Source: an uncultured Sphingomonadaceae bacterium (GTDB lineage: Bacteria > Pseudomonadota > Alphaproteobacteria > Sphingomonadales > Sphingomonadaceae). From it: a DNA stretch of 64,000 bases. Under the pieces are notes generated by a model. It was not told the origin of the DNA. It ran no database searches and saw only the letters and a list, made by a program, of their open reading frames with translations. Made by a program: the position numbers and the translations under genes. Every line of letters begins with the position of its first letter. Within the stretch, counting starts at the first letter, position 1. Positions 47,111-57,182 of this stretch are shown one piece after another. Location: the NCBI GenBank assembly GCA_946479505.1, contig CAMLGC010000005.1, positions 1-64,000 on the forward strand, given 5' to 3'.

Positions 47111-47778
47111 AGCCGGAAAGGAAAGGCACGATAGACGCGCGCGCCCTCGATCCCGGCCTCGGCAAGGATCGGCGGCCATTCGCGGGGGCGGTACGAGCGC
47201 GCGATCGAGAGTGCCCCGTCCTGCCGGACGATCTCGTGCCACATCATCATCCGTGCGAGCAGCGGGAAGGCAGCGTGCGCAAAGCCGTGCCGATGAAGGT
47301 CGTTGACCAACCAGCCGCGTTCGGCGTGCGCCTCCATGAAGCGCAGGAAGGCGGCGAGCTGATCGTGCGTCATGTGGTGGGCGACGAGGCTCGATACGAT
47401 CAGGTCCCAGCGCTCGCCGGCGAAGTCGCGATAATCGCCCGTCAGATAGCGGATCGGCAGTCCGGCGGGCGTATGGGCGGTCGCCGCAGGCGCGCTGCGG
47501 GGATTGAGATCGACGCCGACAAGATCGGCATCGATCCCGCGCCGCGCCGCCCAGCGCGCGATCCGGCGCAGCATGTCGCCGTCTCCGAACCCCACGTCCA
47601 GCAGCCGGAAACTGCGCGATCGCTTGATGGCGCGCTCTAGGAAGTTCAGCGTCGGCCGTGCGGCGAGCGTCACCACGTTGACCTTGGCGAGATCGCCAAC
47701 CACGGCGGCGTATATGGCAGGATCGAGGTCTTCGGCGTCCATCCGCTCCTCGGCGAGCGTGCGAACCGCGAGGGTCAT
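47089..47778 (-). CDS. SAM-dependent methyltransferase of the PKS operon
   Basis: 229 residues of class I methyltransferase fold. Motif I is FRLLDVGFGDGDMLRRIA, and the acidic SAM contact is in DLVGVDLNP. VSSLVAHHMTHDQLAAFL follows. The position between a type III PKS and a flavoprotein suggests O- or C-methylation of a phenolic product. The start overlaps the PKS stop by ATGA. Confidence 0.85.
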   Translation of the reverse strand: MTLAVRTLAEERMDAEDLDPAIYAAVVGDLAKVNVVTLAARPTLNFLERAIKRSRSFRLLDVGFGDGDMLRRIARWAARRGIDADLVGVDLNPRSAPAATAHTPAGLPIRYLTGDYRDFAGERWDLIVSSLVAHHMTHDQLAAFLRFMEAHAERGWLVNDLHRHGFAHAAFPLLARMMMWHEIVRQDGALSIARSYRPREWPPILAEAGIEGARVYRAFPFRLCVERLR

Positions 47779-48851
47779 CGCGCGCTCCGGAAGCCGAAGC
47801 CCTCGGCCGCGAGCCCGGGGCCGAAGGCGAGGGCGACGCCGTTGTCGATGGGCCCCCCGTCGAGCAGCCGCGCCAACACGAACATGAGCGTCGCCGAGGA
47901 CATGTTGCCGCAATCGTGCAGCACGTCGCGCGAGGCGGCAAGCGCGTTGCTCGGAAGATCGAACGCATGCTCGACCGCATCGAGGATCGAGCGACCGCCG
48001 GCATGGACCGCCCAGCCATCAATGTCGCGCGGCGCTCGCCCGCCGGTGGCGGCGCGGGCGAAATCGGCATCAGCCAGGCCCGATGCGATGCGCGCAGGAA
48101 CCTCGCCCGAAAGGTGCATCGCGAACCCCTGGTCGGTGATCGTCCAGCGGATGAGCGCCTCCGAATCGGGAAGCGTGGTCGCGAACGGCTGCCCGAGCTC
48201 GAACCCGCCGGAATCGCCCGTCACCAGCGCCGCGGCGGCGCCGTCGCCGAACTGGAGCATCGCCAGCAACGGCTCGAGCGCGTCGGTTTCCTGAAGGTGG
48301 AGCGAGCACAACTCGATGGTGAGGACGAGCACCCGCGCCTTGGATTCGGAGCGGACGATATGCCGCGCGGTGCGCAGCGCCGTGATCGCGGCATAGCACC
48401 CCATGAAGCCGATCAGCAGACGCTCGACACCGGGGTCGAGGCCGAGCTCGGCGGCGATGATCTGGTCGATCCCGGGCGCGACGAACCCGGTGCAACTGGC
48501 AACGACGAGGTGGGTGATGCCGTCGAGCGGCATCTGCGTGCGCAAGGCCTCGATCGCGGCAAGCCCGAGCCTGGGCGCGGCCTCGGCATAGACCGCCATT
48601 CGCGCGCCCGTGCCCGGCATGCCGTCCGCATAGAAGCCGCCGGGCGTGATCGGCGAGCCGCCATCGGCTGCGCGGTCGAGCACCGACCAGCGATGCGCAA
48701 TGCCGGATCGGCCCGCCATCCGATCGAACAGCTTCGACTGACGCGGATCGTCGATCTGCGCACGTGCCCAATCGGCGAAGGCCGCGTGGATGTCATGATC
48801 GGGAATTTCGGTGCCGACGGCGTGGAGATAGGCGGAAGCGGCCACATGCAC
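47775..48851 (-). CDS. Type III polyketide synthase
   Basis: 358 residues with the chalcone-synthase fold and an intact triad: Cys120 (VASCTGF), His283 (WAVHAGGRSI) and Asn316 (HDCGNMSSAT). Bacterial members elongate acyl-CoA starters with malonyl-CoA to make alkylresorcinols, alkylpyrones or similar phenolic lipids; the starter cannot be read from the sequence. It heads a three-gene operon. The 251 bases upstream to the tRNA-Leu hold its likely promoter and no gene. Confidence 0.92.
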   Translation of the reverse strand: MHVAASAYLHAVGTEIPDHDIHAAFADWARAQIDDPRQSKLFDRMAGRSGIAHRWSVLDRAADGGSPITPGGFYADGMPGTGARMAVYAEAAPRLGLAAIEALRTQMPLDGITHLVVASCTGFVAPGIDQIIAAELGLDPGVERLLIGFMGCYAAITALRTARHIVRSESKARVLVLTIELCSLHLQETDALEPLLAMLQFGDGAAAALVTGDSGGFELGQPFATTLPDSEALIRWTITDQGFAMHLSGEVPARIASGLADADFARAATGGRAPRDIDGWAVHAGGRSILDAVEHAFDLPSNALAASRDVLHDCGNMSSATLMFVLARLLDGGPIDNGVALAFGPGLAAEGFGFRSAR

Positions 48852-49102
48852 CTTTCTGTCGGCCTGAAAAGGCGAGACCTTAGCCCAAGCGCACGCTCGG
48901 CGCGATGGTTCCGCACCGTAGGTTCCGCCTCGGCCCGAGATCGTTCTACAGGGCGGATCGGCGGCTATCGAACGGTCGCCCTAAAAGGCCGGCCTCTTCT
49001 CAAGGCGCCCTCTGTCGACGATGTGGAGCAAACCGTTCCGCGAATTGGGGCTATGCCCCTGCGTCCGTTCCGACCGGAACGAATCACTCGCTGGAAAAGG
49101 AA

Positions 49103-49189
49103 TGGTGCGGTCGAGAAGACTCGAACTTCCACGGGCTTTCGCCCACAACGACCTCAACGTTGCGCGTCTACCAGTTCCGCCACGACCGC
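49103..49189 (-). tRNA. tRNA-Leu (GAG anticodon)
   Basis: 87 bases including encoded CCA. The acceptor GCGGTCG pairs with CGACCGC, the D arm contains GGCGGAACTGGTAGACGC, the anticodon GAG is at 49155-49153, a long class II variable arm (TGGGCGAAAGCCC) is present, and the T arm is GAAGTTCGAGTCTTC. The long variable arm is diagnostic of tRNA-Leu. Confidence 0.95.
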
Positions 49190-49310
49190 ACGTGATTTTG
49201 AGCACCGGCGAGTGCCGATGGCTGGCAGGCGCGTGCCCCTAGCATCGGCGCGGACGGCTTGCAACAGATTGCTTTCGTGGACCGCCCGGCGCGGCTAAGC
49301 AGCGCCTCCC

Positions 49311-50681
49311 ATGCCCGTCGCCCGTTTTCTCCAGCCGACGATTGCGGCCGAGATGCGCCGCATTCTCGCGCTCGCCTGGCCGGTGATGCTGACCAGCCTG
49401 AACTGGACGATCCTGCACGTCACCGACATCGTCGTCGTGGGGCTCGTCTCGACCGAGCAGGTCGCAGCGCTGGGTGCGAGCCGCACGCTCACCTTCATCA
49501 TCATCGTCGCTGCGTTGGGCGCGATGTCGGGGGTGCTCGTGTTCAGCGCGCGCGCCGACGGAGCAGGCGACCTTGCGCGCACGGGGGCGGTGCTGCGCGA
49601 GGGCGTCGTGCTCGGGCTGGGCGTCGGATTGGCCGCATGGCTGGTGCTGTTCACGCTGGCGCCGGTGCTGCTCGCGGGGGTCGGTGTGGCGCACGCGCTC
49701 ATTCCCGACGCGGCGCGGGTCGTGCGGGTGATGGCGTTCGGCTATCCCTTCCAGCTCCTCATCGTCGCCGCGAGCTTCTTTCTCGAAGGAATCAGTCGGC
49801 CGCGGCGGGTGATGGCGGTCAATCTCGGGGTGTTGCCGTTCAATGCGCTGCTCGCCTGGGGGCTCGCCGCGGGGCACCTCGGATTGCCGCCTATGGGCGC
49901 GGTCGGCGCAGCGCTCGCGACGGTGATTGCAAGCGCCCTTGGCGCGATTGCAATGCTGATCGCCGCCTGGACGCTACCGCGCGCCGATGATCGCGGAATG
50001 CGTGTGTTCGGGCGTGCGGCATGGCGGGGCCTCGGCGCGGGGATCGGGCGGCTGGTGCGATTCGGAACGGTGCCGGCCATCGCCTCGGCGCTCGAGCTTG
50101 CCGGTTTCTCGATCCTGATCGCGCTGTCGACCCAGCTCGGCGATACGACCGCGCACGCTTTCCAGATTGTCTTTTCGGTCCACAACGTCACCTTTGCGGT
50201 GGCGCTGGGGCTCGGCTCGGCGGCGGGCGTGCGGACCGGCAATGCGGTGGGCGAGGGCACGCCCGGTGCAGCAATTCCGCGCGCCTGGATCGCGATCGGG
50301 CTAACCGCGCTTGCCATGGGGGTGATCGCGGTGCTGCTCGTGCTCGCCTCCTCGGCGATCGTGGCGGGCTTTCCCGCGACCGCCGAAGTTCATCGCATCG
50401 CGCTCGCAATGCTCCCCGTCTGGGCGCCGTTCATCGTCTTCGACGGGCTGCAGGTGGTGCTCGTCTATGCGCTGCGTTCGCTGGGCGATCAGGTGGTTGC
50501 CGGCGCCAACAGCATCATCGCCTATTTCCTCGTTTCGGGAGGCCTCGGCTGGGCGCTCGTCCACGCCGGCGTCGGCCCGATGGCATTGGTCTATGCCTCG
50601 GGCGCGGGAATGGCCGCCTCGGCCGTGCTCAACGGCGCGCGGTTCGCGTGGCTCAGCTCGCGGCTTCGCCCGAGAAGCTGA
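49311..50681 (+). CDS. MATE family efflux transporter
   Basis: 456 residues with about twelve hydrophobic segments in two repeated halves (MATE/NorM type). N-terminal [18 protein letters not shown] and the [14 protein letters not shown] region are typical. It probably exports drugs or metabolites by a cation gradient. The substrate is unknown. Its 3' end overlaps the convergent zinc-ribbon gene by 29 bases. Confidence 0.9.
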   Translation: MPVARFLQPTIAAEMRRILALAWPVMLTSLNWTILHVTDIVVVGLVSTEQVAALGASRTLTFIIIVAALGAMSGVLVFSARADGAGDLARTGAVLREGVVLGLGVGLAAWLVLFTLAPVLLAGVGVAHALIPDAARVVRVMAFGYPFQLLIVAASFFLEGISRPRRVMAVNLGVLPFNALLAWGLAAGHLGLPPMGAVGAALATVIASALGAIAMLIAAWTLPRADDRGMRVFGRAAWRGLGAGIGRLVRFGTVPAIASALELAGFSILIALSTQLGDTTAHAFQIVFSVHNVTFAVALGLGSAAGVRTGNAVGEGTPGAAIPRAWIAIGLTALAMGVIAVLLVLASSAIVAGFPATAEVHRIALAMLPVWAPFIVFDGLQVVLVYALRSLGDQVVAGANSIIAYFLVSGGLGWALVHAGVGPMALVYASGAGMAASAVLNGARFAWLSSRLRPRS

Positions 50682-51390
50682 GCTCGAGCATCTTCGAGTT
50701 TGCAGGCACGTCGAGCTTGCCCGAGTTGAACTCGAGCGTGCCGCGCGGCCCCAGCACGCGCTGCTGCGGGGTGATCGTCCAGCTATAGACGAGCCGCCCC
50801 TGCGCATCGCGCAGCTCGGCGCGGATGTCGGGCACGCGCTGGCGCTCGGGTGTCGGGTTTACCACCGAGCCCGATACCGCGAACAGCTCCGAGCCAGAGG
50901 GCAGGTTGCGGCGATCGATCGCCTTGTCGGCAAAGCGCAGCGGCGTCTCGATCGGGCCGATCGGAATGCCGAGCTGCGCGACGATGCCGGGCGCACCCGA
51001 ATAGAGGATCGCGCCCGTGCATGCGAGCAACACGATCCCCGTGGCGACGGCGGCGATGGTCCAGCGGCGCGCGGGGTTGCGACGCGGGCGGAAGGGCGGC
51101 TGGTGCGCGAAGGCGTCGTAATCGCGCGTGGTCGAGGGTCTGGCATAGCCCGGCTCCTCGTCGAACACGCGCGGGGCGGCCGGTGGCGGCGGTGGTGGCG
51201 GTTGTGCTGCCCGCGACCGCGGGGGAGGCGGCGCGGCCGGCCGCGCATCCGTCGGCTCGATCGGCTCGCGATGGGGCGTCTGGAACCAGCTATATTTACA
51301 GCTCGCGCACCGCACCGTCCGGCCTTCGGCGCCGATCGCGCTGTCGGGAACGAGATAGCGGGTATGGCATTCGGCGCATTCGAGGATCAT
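50653..51390 (-). CDS. MJ0042-type zinc-ribbon membrane protein
   Basis: 245 residues. The N-terminal zinc ribbon is [16 protein letters not shown] and [10 protein letters not shown] Pro-rich linker follows, then one membrane helix ([21 protein letters not shown]) and a C-terminal DUF3426-like beta domain. The role is unknown. It is divergent from ftsE with 174 bases between. Confidence 0.85.
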   Translation of the reverse strand: MILECAECHTRYLVPDSAIGAEGRTVRCASCKYSWFQTPHREPIEPTDARPAAPPPPRSRAAQPPPPPPPAAPRVFDEEPGYARPSTTRDYDAFAHQPPFRPRRNPARRWTIAAVATGIVLLACTGAILYSGAPGIVAQLGIPIGPIETPLRFADKAIDRRNLPSGSELFAVSGSVVNPTPERQRVPDIRAELRDAQGRLVYSWTITPQQRVLGPRGTLEFNSGKLDVPANSKMLELSFSGEAAS

Positions 51391-51564
51391 GAGCAGATGC
51401 TTAGCTGTGGACGCGGCGCGTGGCGAGGCCGTGCGCGACCTTGACGCCAGAATCTAGTCCGGCCCGCATCCCGGTGGCAAGTGCGCCGACCTGCTTGAAG
51501 CGGTGCGCCTGCCATGCGATGGCGGACGCGGGGCAGAAATCGAAGCAAGAGCGTCTGGCGCCGC

Positions 51565-52272
51565 ATGGCGAATATCGTGCAGTTCGAAAATGTGGGGCTG
51601 CGCTACGGCACGGGCCCCGAGACGCTGTCCGACGTCAGCTTCACGCTCGAGGCGGGCGCGTTCTATTTCCTGACCGGTGCGTCGGGCGCGGGGAAAACAT
51701 CGCTCCTCAGGCTCCTTTACCTCGCCCAGCGGCCGAGCCGCGGCGTGATCCGATTGTTCGGCGAAGATGCGGTGATGCTGCCGCGCAGCCGGCTTCCCGG
51801 ATTTCGGCGGCGGATCGGCGTGGTCTTCCAGGATTTCCGGCTCGTCCCGCACCTGTCCGCGTACGACAACATCGCGCTTCCCTTGCGCATCGCCGGAGTG
51901 TCCGAGCCGGACATCGACGTGCCGGTGCGTGAGATGCTCGCCTGGGTAGGGCTTTCCGATCGGGTTGACGCCAAACCGCCGACGCTTTCGGGCGGCGAGC
52001 AACAGCGTGTTGCGATCGCCCGCGCGGTGATCGGGCGGCCCGAGATTCTCGTCGCCGACGAGCCCACGGGCAATGTCGACCCCGATATGGCCGCGCGACT
52101 CCTCCATCTGTTCGATTCGTTGAACCGCCTCGGCACTACGCTCGTCGTCGCAACGCACGATCTTCACCTCATCAGCAGCATCGCGGATGCGAAGATGATG
52201 CGGCTCGATAAGGGACGGCTGAGCGATCCCACCGGCGCGCTGCGCTTTCCGCCGCGGCGCGAGGACGTATGA
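51565..52272 (+). CDS. ftsE: Cell-division ATP-binding protein FtsE
   Basis: 235 residues. Walker A GASGAGKT, signature LSGGEQQR and Walker [10 protein letters not shown] are all intact. With FtsX it regulates periplasmic peptidoglycan hydrolases at the division site. ATG 51565 is chosen over an in-frame codon at 51514. The stop overlaps ftsX by 4 bases. Confidence 0.93.
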   Translation: MANIVQFENVGLRYGTGPETLSDVSFTLEAGAFYFLTGASGAGKTSLLRLLYLAQRPSRGVIRLFGEDAVMLPRSRLPGFRRRIGVVFQDFRLVPHLSAYDNIALPLRIAGVSEPDIDVPVREMLAWVGLSDRVDAKPPTLSGGEQQRVAIARAVIGRPEILVADEPTGNVDPDMAARLLHLFDSLNRLGTTLVVATHDLHLISSIADAKMMRLDKGRLSDPTGALRFPPRREDV

Positions 52273-53162
52273 AGCTCGGCATCCTCACCACTCCCGCCGA
52301 CCGGCGCGTACTCGACGACGATCGCCAGACGCGCGCGATGCGCTGGATCATGGCGGTGATGCTGCTGCTGACGGTGCTCGCGGCGGCGCTGGGGCTCGGT
52401 ACGCGCGGCGCGGCGCGGCTGCTCGACCAGCAACTCGCGGGAAGGCTCACCGTCCAGATCGTCGAAGCGAACGCGGCCGAGCGCGAGCGGCATGCCACGC
52501 AGGCGCTCGCGCGGCTGCGCGCGTTGCCGCAGGTCGCCTCGGCCACGCCGGTTGATCGCGAGGAACTCGCCGAACTGCTCCGGCCATGGCTCGGCAGCGG
52601 CGCGACGAACGCCGACCTGCCGATGCCCGCGCTCATCGACGTCGATCTCGCCGATTCGGCGCCGCAATCGATCGCCACCGTCGAGTCGACGATGGAGCAG
52701 GTGGCGCCCGCCGCACGCGTCGATCGGCACGCGCGCTGGATGTCGCCCGTGAGCCGCTTCATGGATACGCTCGTCTGGCTCGCACTCGGGCTGATCGTGC
52801 TGATGGCGGGCGCAACCGCGTCGGTCGTGATCCTGGCGGCGCGTGCCGGGCTCGAGGCGCATCGCGACACGATCGAGGTGCTCCACAGCATGGGTTCGAC
52901 CGATGTCCAGGTCGCACGCCTCTTCCAGCGGCGAATTGCGCTCGATACGCTGGCAGGCGGCATCCTCGGCACCATCGCCGCGGCGGCGGCGATCGTCTTC
53001 GTCGGCTGGCGGATGGCGGCGCTCGGCTCGGGGCTGCTGGGCAACGTGGCGCTCGACGCGGGGGACTGGATCGTGCTCGCGGCCCTTCCGCTCGCGTTCG
53101 CACTGCTGGCGCTCGTGGCGGCGCGGGTCGCGGTGCTCGTGACCTTGAGGAAGCGGCTGTGA
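52269..53162 (+). CDS. ftsX: Cell-division protein FtsX
   Basis: 297 residues with four membrane helices. The large periplasmic loop (about 50-165) contacts hydrolase activators, and the C-terminal permease part has EVLHSMGSTDVQVARLFQRR. Partner of FtsE; coupled on both sides. Confidence 0.92.
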   Translation: MKLGILTTPADRRVLDDDRQTRAMRWIMAVMLLLTVLAAALGLGTRGAARLLDQQLAGRLTVQIVEANAAERERHATQALARLRALPQVASATPVDREELAELLRPWLGSGATNADLPMPALIDVDLADSAPQSIATVESTMEQVAPAARVDRHARWMSPVSRFMDTLVWLALGLIVLMAGATASVVILAARAGLEAHRDTIEVLHSMGSTDVQVARLFQRRIALDTLAGGILGTIAAAAAIVFVGWRMAALGSGLLGNVALDAGDWIVLAALPLAFALLALVAARVAVLVTLRKRL

Positions 53163-53701
53163 TAGCGCGCGCCTTCGGTTTGCTCGTGCTCGCCTGGACG
53201 CTGGGCTTCGCGGCCTTCATGCTCACCCTGCCGCCGCCGCTCGATCCTGCGCGGACCACCGACGCGATCGTGGTGCCGACGGGGGCTGCCGGGCGCATCG
53301 ATCGCGGCATCGACCTGCTCCGCCGCCATGCCGCCAAGCGCCTGCTGGTGAGCGGTGTCGCGCCGACGGTGCGACCGATCGAGCTCGCGGTCGAATATCA
53401 TACGCCGCCTGCGCTGTTCGCGTGCTGCATCGATCTGGGCCGCGAGGCGGTCGACACACGCTCGAATGCCGAGGAAACCTCCGCCTGGGTGCGCGACCAT
53501 CACTATCGCTCGGTGCGGCTCGTCACCTCCGACTGGCACATGGCGCGCGCGGAGATGGAACTCGCCCACGCGCTCGACGACGATGTCGAGGTGGTGGCGG
53601 ACGGGGTTCCGCAGAACGAGCCGGGGCTGTCGCTGCTGCTCGCCGAATACAACAAGCTCCTCCTTCGCCGGATCGCGTTGTGGACCGGGATCGGCGGATG
53701 A
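53159..53701 (+). CDS. YdcF/ElyC-like DUF218 protein
   Basis: 180 residues. One N-terminal membrane segment is followed by a DUF218 domain: TDAIVVPTGAAGRIDRGIDLL, LLVSGV, ERSNAEETS-type segment (TRSNAEETSAW) and VTSDWHMARAEMEL. Related proteins act in envelope biogenesis. GTG start overlaps ftsX; the stop overlaps plsC. Confidence 0.85.
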   Translation: MIARAFGLLVLAWTLGFAAFMLTLPPPLDPARTTDAIVVPTGAAGRIDRGIDLLRRHAAKRLLVSGVAPTVRPIELAVEYHTPPALFACCIDLGREAVDTRSNAEETSAWVRDHHYRSVRLVTSDWHMARAEMELAHALDDDVEVVADGVPQNEPGLSLLLAEYNKLLLRRIALWTGIGG

Positions 53702-54405
53702 TCGCCTGGGCGCGCACGATCCTGTTCATGCTCGTCTTTTACGGCGGGTCGATCGGAATCGTGCTCCTTGTGCCGATCAGCGGGCTGTTCGGACGAAAGG
53801 CGCTGATCGCCAACACGCTCGCCTGGGCGCGACTCCATCGCTGGGCGACGCGCACGATTCTCGGCATCCGCACGCGTGTCGAGGGCACACACCCTACAGA
53901 GCCCGCGCTCTATGCCGCCAAGCACCAGGCGATATTCGAAACGATGGAGCTCGCGCTGATGCTCGACGCGCCGGCGCTCGTGATGAAGGCGGAGCTTGCG
54001 CGCATTCCGTTCTGGGGCTGGGCGGCGCGGCGCTATGGCGTCATCGTCGTCGATCGCGAGGCGTCGGGCGCGGGATTGCGGCGAATGATGCGCGAGGCGC
54101 AGGCGGCACTGGCGCAAGGCCGCTCGATCGTGATCTTCCCCGAAGGCACCCGGGTGAAGCCCGGCGAGCAGCCGCCGCTGCGCGCGGGGTTCGCCGGCCT
54201 CTATCGTGCGCTTGGCGTTCAGGTCGTGCCGGTCGCGCTCGACAGCGGGCGGGTATGGCCGAAAAAAGGGCCAAAGCGCGCAGGCGTCGTGACGTTCCGT
54301 TTCGGCGAGCCCGTTCCCCCCGGCCTCCCCCGCGCCGAGGCCGAGGCGCGGGTGCATGCCGAAATGAATGTCCTGGAGCGGGAAGGGCGCGCCGCAGGCG
54401 CCTAG
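53698..54405 (+). CDS. plsC: 1-acyl-sn-glycerol-3-phosphate acyltransferase
   Basis: 235 residues. The catalytic block is AAKHQAIFE, an H-x4-E form of the usual H-x4-D, and the phosphate-binding block is FPEGTR. It makes phosphatidic acid. An N-terminal membrane helix anchors it. It belongs to the ftsE-ftsX-ydcF-plsC operon and converges on tyrA with 3 bases between. Confidence 0.92.
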   Translation: MIAWARTILFMLVFYGGSIGIVLLVPISGLFGRKALIANTLAWARLHRWATRTILGIRTRVEGTHPTEPALYAAKHQAIFETMELALMLDAPALVMKAELARIPFWGWAARRYGVIVVDREASGAGLRRMMREAQAALAQGRSIVIFPEGTRVKPGEQPPLRAGFAGLYRALGVQVVPVALDSGRVWPKKGPKRAGVVTFRFGEPVPPGLPRAEAEARVHAEMNVLEREGRAAGA

Positions 54406-54408
54406 AAA

Positions 54409-55350
54409 TTATTCGTGCAGGCGCCCGAAATCGGGTTTGGCGTCGTCCTGGCCCTGCTCGACGATTCCCCGCCTGATCGCGCGGGTGCGAGTAAAGAGCT
54501 CGAATAGCTCGTCGCCCTTGCCCCAGCGGATCGCGCGCTGGAGCGCGGTCAGGTCCTCCGAAAAGCGCTGGAGCATTTCGAGCACCGCCTCGCGGTTGGT
54601 CAGGAACACGTCGCGCCACATCGTCGGGTCGGAGGCGGCGATGCGGGTGAAGTCGCGGAAACCCCCGGCCGAATATTTGACCACCTCGCTCTGCGTCACC
54701 TCCTCGAGGTCGCTCGCGGTGCCCACGATCGTGTAGGCGATGAGGTGCGGCAGGTGGCTCGTTACCGCGAGCACGCGATCGTGATGATCGGCCGCCATCT
54801 GCTCGACCTCGGCGCCGAGCCGCCGCCAGAATTCGGCGACGCGCTCGATCGCGGCCGGGTCGATGCCCTCGGCGGGGGTGAGGATGCACCAGCGGCCGTG
54901 GAACAGCGTTGCGAACCCGGCTTGGGGCCCGCTCTGCTCGGTGCCGGCGACCGGGTGGGCCGGAACGATCGTGACGTCAGGCAGCGCCTCGGCGAGGGCG
55001 TTGGCGACCGCCTCCTTGCAGCTTCCGACGTCGGAAACGATCGCATCGGCGGGCAGGTCGTCGGCGATTTCCGCCGCTGCCTCGCCCATCGCGCCGACGG
55101 GCACGCACAGGACGACCAGATCGGCATCGATCACGCTCGCGCCCGCCGAGTCGGTAACGTCGTCGCACAAGTCGATCGCGCGCGCCGTCTCGCGCACCTC
55201 GGCGCGTGCATCGTAGCCGGTGAGCCGTACCGTCGGCATGTGATGCCGCACCGCGCGCGCGATCGAGGAGCCGATCAGTCCCAGACCGATGATGGTGATG
55301 CGCCCGAAGGGAGGCTGTTGCCGACCGTCTCCAAATGACTCGGGGAGCAT
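54409..55350 (-). CDS. tyrA: Prephenate/arogenate dehydrogenase
   Basis: 313 residues. NAD(P) motif IIGLGLIGSSIARA near residue 20, then VSDVGSCKEA and HPVAGTEQSGPQAG, and histidines in SHLPHLIAY. It forms the tyrosine precursor. The start overlaps the hisC stop by one base (TGATG), so the pair is coupled; HisC-type transaminases often work beside TyrA in aromatic synthesis. Confidence 0.93.
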   Translation of the reverse strand: MLPESFGDGRQQPPFGRITIIGLGLIGSSIARAVRHHMPTVRLTGYDARAEVRETARAIDLCDDVTDSAGASVIDADLVVLCVPVGAMGEAAAEIADDLPADAIVSDVGSCKEAVANALAEALPDVTIVPAHPVAGTEQSGPQAGFATLFHGRWCILTPAEGIDPAAIERVAEFWRRLGAEVEQMAADHHDRVLAVTSHLPHLIAYTIVGTASDLEEVTQSEVVKYSAGGFRDFTRIAASDPTMWRDVFLTNREAVLEMLQRFSEDLTALQRAIRWGKGDELFELFTRTRAIRRGIVEQGQDDAKPDFGRLHE

Positions 55351-56444
55351 CAGTCGCTCACCAACGCGCGCAACGCCTGGGCGACGCCGCGGGTCTCTTC
55401 CTCGGTGCCGATCGTGATGCGCAGGCCGTTGGCGAGCCCCTGCCCCGGCAGCCAGCGCACGATATAGCCCTTGTCCATCAGCCCCTTGTACGCGGCCTCG
55501 GCGGTGACATCGCCTTCGAACAGCACGAGCACGAAATTGGCCTTGCTCGGCACCGCGCGCAGCCCCTTGTTGCCGAGCTTGCCGATCTCGTCGGCAAACC
55601 AGGCGCGCCAACGCGCATTGTGTGCGCGCGTGCCATCGACGAACGCCTGATCGCCCAGCGCCGCCACCGCTGCGCGCTGCCCCGCGATCGTCATGCTGAA
55701 CGGCAACCGGATGCGGTGCATCGCCGCGATGATGTCGGCATGCGCATAGCCCCAGCCGATCCGCTCGGCGGCGAGCCCGAAAATCTTGGAGAAGGTGCGC
55801 GTGACGAGCACGTTGGAGGCGGTCTGCGCGAGCGCCATCCCGCCATCCTCCTCGCCTGGCTCGAGATATTCGGCATAGGCGTGATCGAGCACCAGCAGGA
55901 CGTGTTCGGGAAGCCCTGCATGGAGCCGCGCGATCTCCTCGCGCGGGGCGTAGGTGCCGGTCGGATTGTTGGGATTGGCGATATAGACGATCCGCGTCCT
56001 GTCGGTGACGCACGAGAGCACCGCGTCGATATCGGTCGCGTAATCGTCGTCGGGCGCGACCACTGGCACCGCACCCACGCGCCGCGCCGCGATCTCGTAC
56101 ACCGCGAAGCCGTAGCGCACGAAGATCACCTCGTCGCCCGGGCCTGCGAACGCCCCCGCGGCGAGGTGCAGCACCTCGTCCGATCCGTTGCCGTAGATGA
56201 TCCGTGCCGGATCGAGGCCGTATTCCTCGGCGATCGCCTCGCGCACGATCGCGCCGCTCGCATCGGGATAGCGTTCGAGCTCGCCCGCGGCCGAGGCGAA
56301 GGCCTCGCGCGCGGCCGGGCTGGTGCCGAGCGGGTTCTCGTTCGACGAGAGCTTGGCGACCGTGCGGCCGTCGTCGGTGGTCGAGCGGCCGGGGATATAG
56401 GGCGCAATGCCCATGATCCAGGGTTTGGGTTCCGGTGCGGTCAT
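55350..56444 (-). CDS. hisC: Histidinol-phosphate aminotransferase
   Basis: 364 residues of class I/II PLP aminotransferases. NPNNPTGTY is near residue 160 and the PLP lysine is in [17 protein letters not shown]. It may act in histidine synthesis or as an aromatic transaminase; its coupling to tyrA favours a part in tyrosine/phenylalanine synthesis as well. Confidence 0.92.
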   Translation of the reverse strand: MTAPEPKPWIMGIAPYIPGRSTTDDGRTVAKLSSNENPLGTSPAAREAFASAAGELERYPDASGAIVREAIAEEYGLDPARIIYGNGSDEVLHLAAGAFAGPGDEVIFVRYGFAVYEIAARRVGAVPVVAPDDDYATDIDAVLSCVTDRTRIVYIANPNNPTGTYAPREEIARLHAGLPEHVLLVLDHAYAEYLEPGEEDGGMALAQTASNVLVTRTFSKIFGLAAERIGWGYAHADIIAAMHRIRLPFSMTIAGQRAAVAALGDQAFVDGTRAHNARWRAWFADEIGKLGNKGLRAVPSKANFVLVLFEGDVTAEAAYKGLMDKGYIVRWLPGQGLANGLRITIGTEEETRGVAQALRALVSD

Positions 56445-56543
56445 GGCTCAGCCGATTGGCCCAAGCGCGCGGGCAAGGCAAGTTCATGTCTAGGTCTGTC
56501 CGCGAAGATGGCGCGGTGGCGCAGGAGGGCCTAACGCTGGATC

Positions 56544-57164
56544 ATGGCCGTCGCGCTTCATCTCCTCCGAACCGAGCAGGACCCGCACTTCGAAGCGGTC
56601 GCCGACCTTTATCGCACGGCCTTTCCGGCGAGTGAACGGAAGCCGGTGGCATTTCTGGCCGCGGCGATCCGGCGGAACGATTACGCGCTGTATGCCGCGA
56701 TGACGCAGGCGGCGCCGATCGGGCTTGCCATCACCTATCGAGGGCAGGGCGGCGATTTCATACTATTGGAATATATGGCGATTGCACCGTGCGAGCGCGG
56801 GAAAGGCCTCGGCGGCCAGGTGTTCCGGGCGCTCGCCGAGCAATGCATGCCTCCGATGCTGCTGGAAGTGGAAAGCGAGCGCCCCGATATGCCCGGCGCG
56901 GAGGAGCGAAGGCGTCGGCTGGATTTTTATCGCCGGCTGGGCTGCAGGCGCATCGCCGGGCTCGACTATCGCATGCCGCGCCTGGGCGGGGCCGCGCCGC
57001 CCCCGCCCATGGTGTTGATGCTGCACGGCGCACGCGCGCCGAGCGCGACGCGCTTGCGCCGATGGTTGATCGAGATTTATCGCAATGTCTATGATCGGCC
57101 GGCGGAGGATTCCAGGCTGGTCAAGATGCTGGGTCAGATAAATGCCGAGGTTCAACTGACGTGA
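56544..57164 (+). CDS. GNAT family N-acetyltransferase
   Basis: 206 residues. The central acetyl-CoA segment CERGKGLGGQVFRALAEQ and the LLEVESERP strand are typical of GNAT. The C-terminal 50 residues (PSATRLRRWLIEIYRNVYDRP) extend beyond the basic fold. Acceptor unknown. It is followed 18 bases later by the unknown membrane protein gene. Confidence 0.75.
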   Translation: MAVALHLLRTEQDPHFEAVADLYRTAFPASERKPVAFLAAAIRRNDYALYAAMTQAAPIGLAITYRGQGGDFILLEYMAIAPCERGKGLGGQVFRALAEQCMPPMLLEVESERPDMPGAEERRRRLDFYRRLGCRRIAGLDYRMPRLGGAAPPPPMVLMLHGARAPSATRLRRWLIEIYRNVYDRPAEDSRLVKMLGQINAEVQLT

Positions 57165-57182
57165 CGGTCCGGGAGGGGCGAC

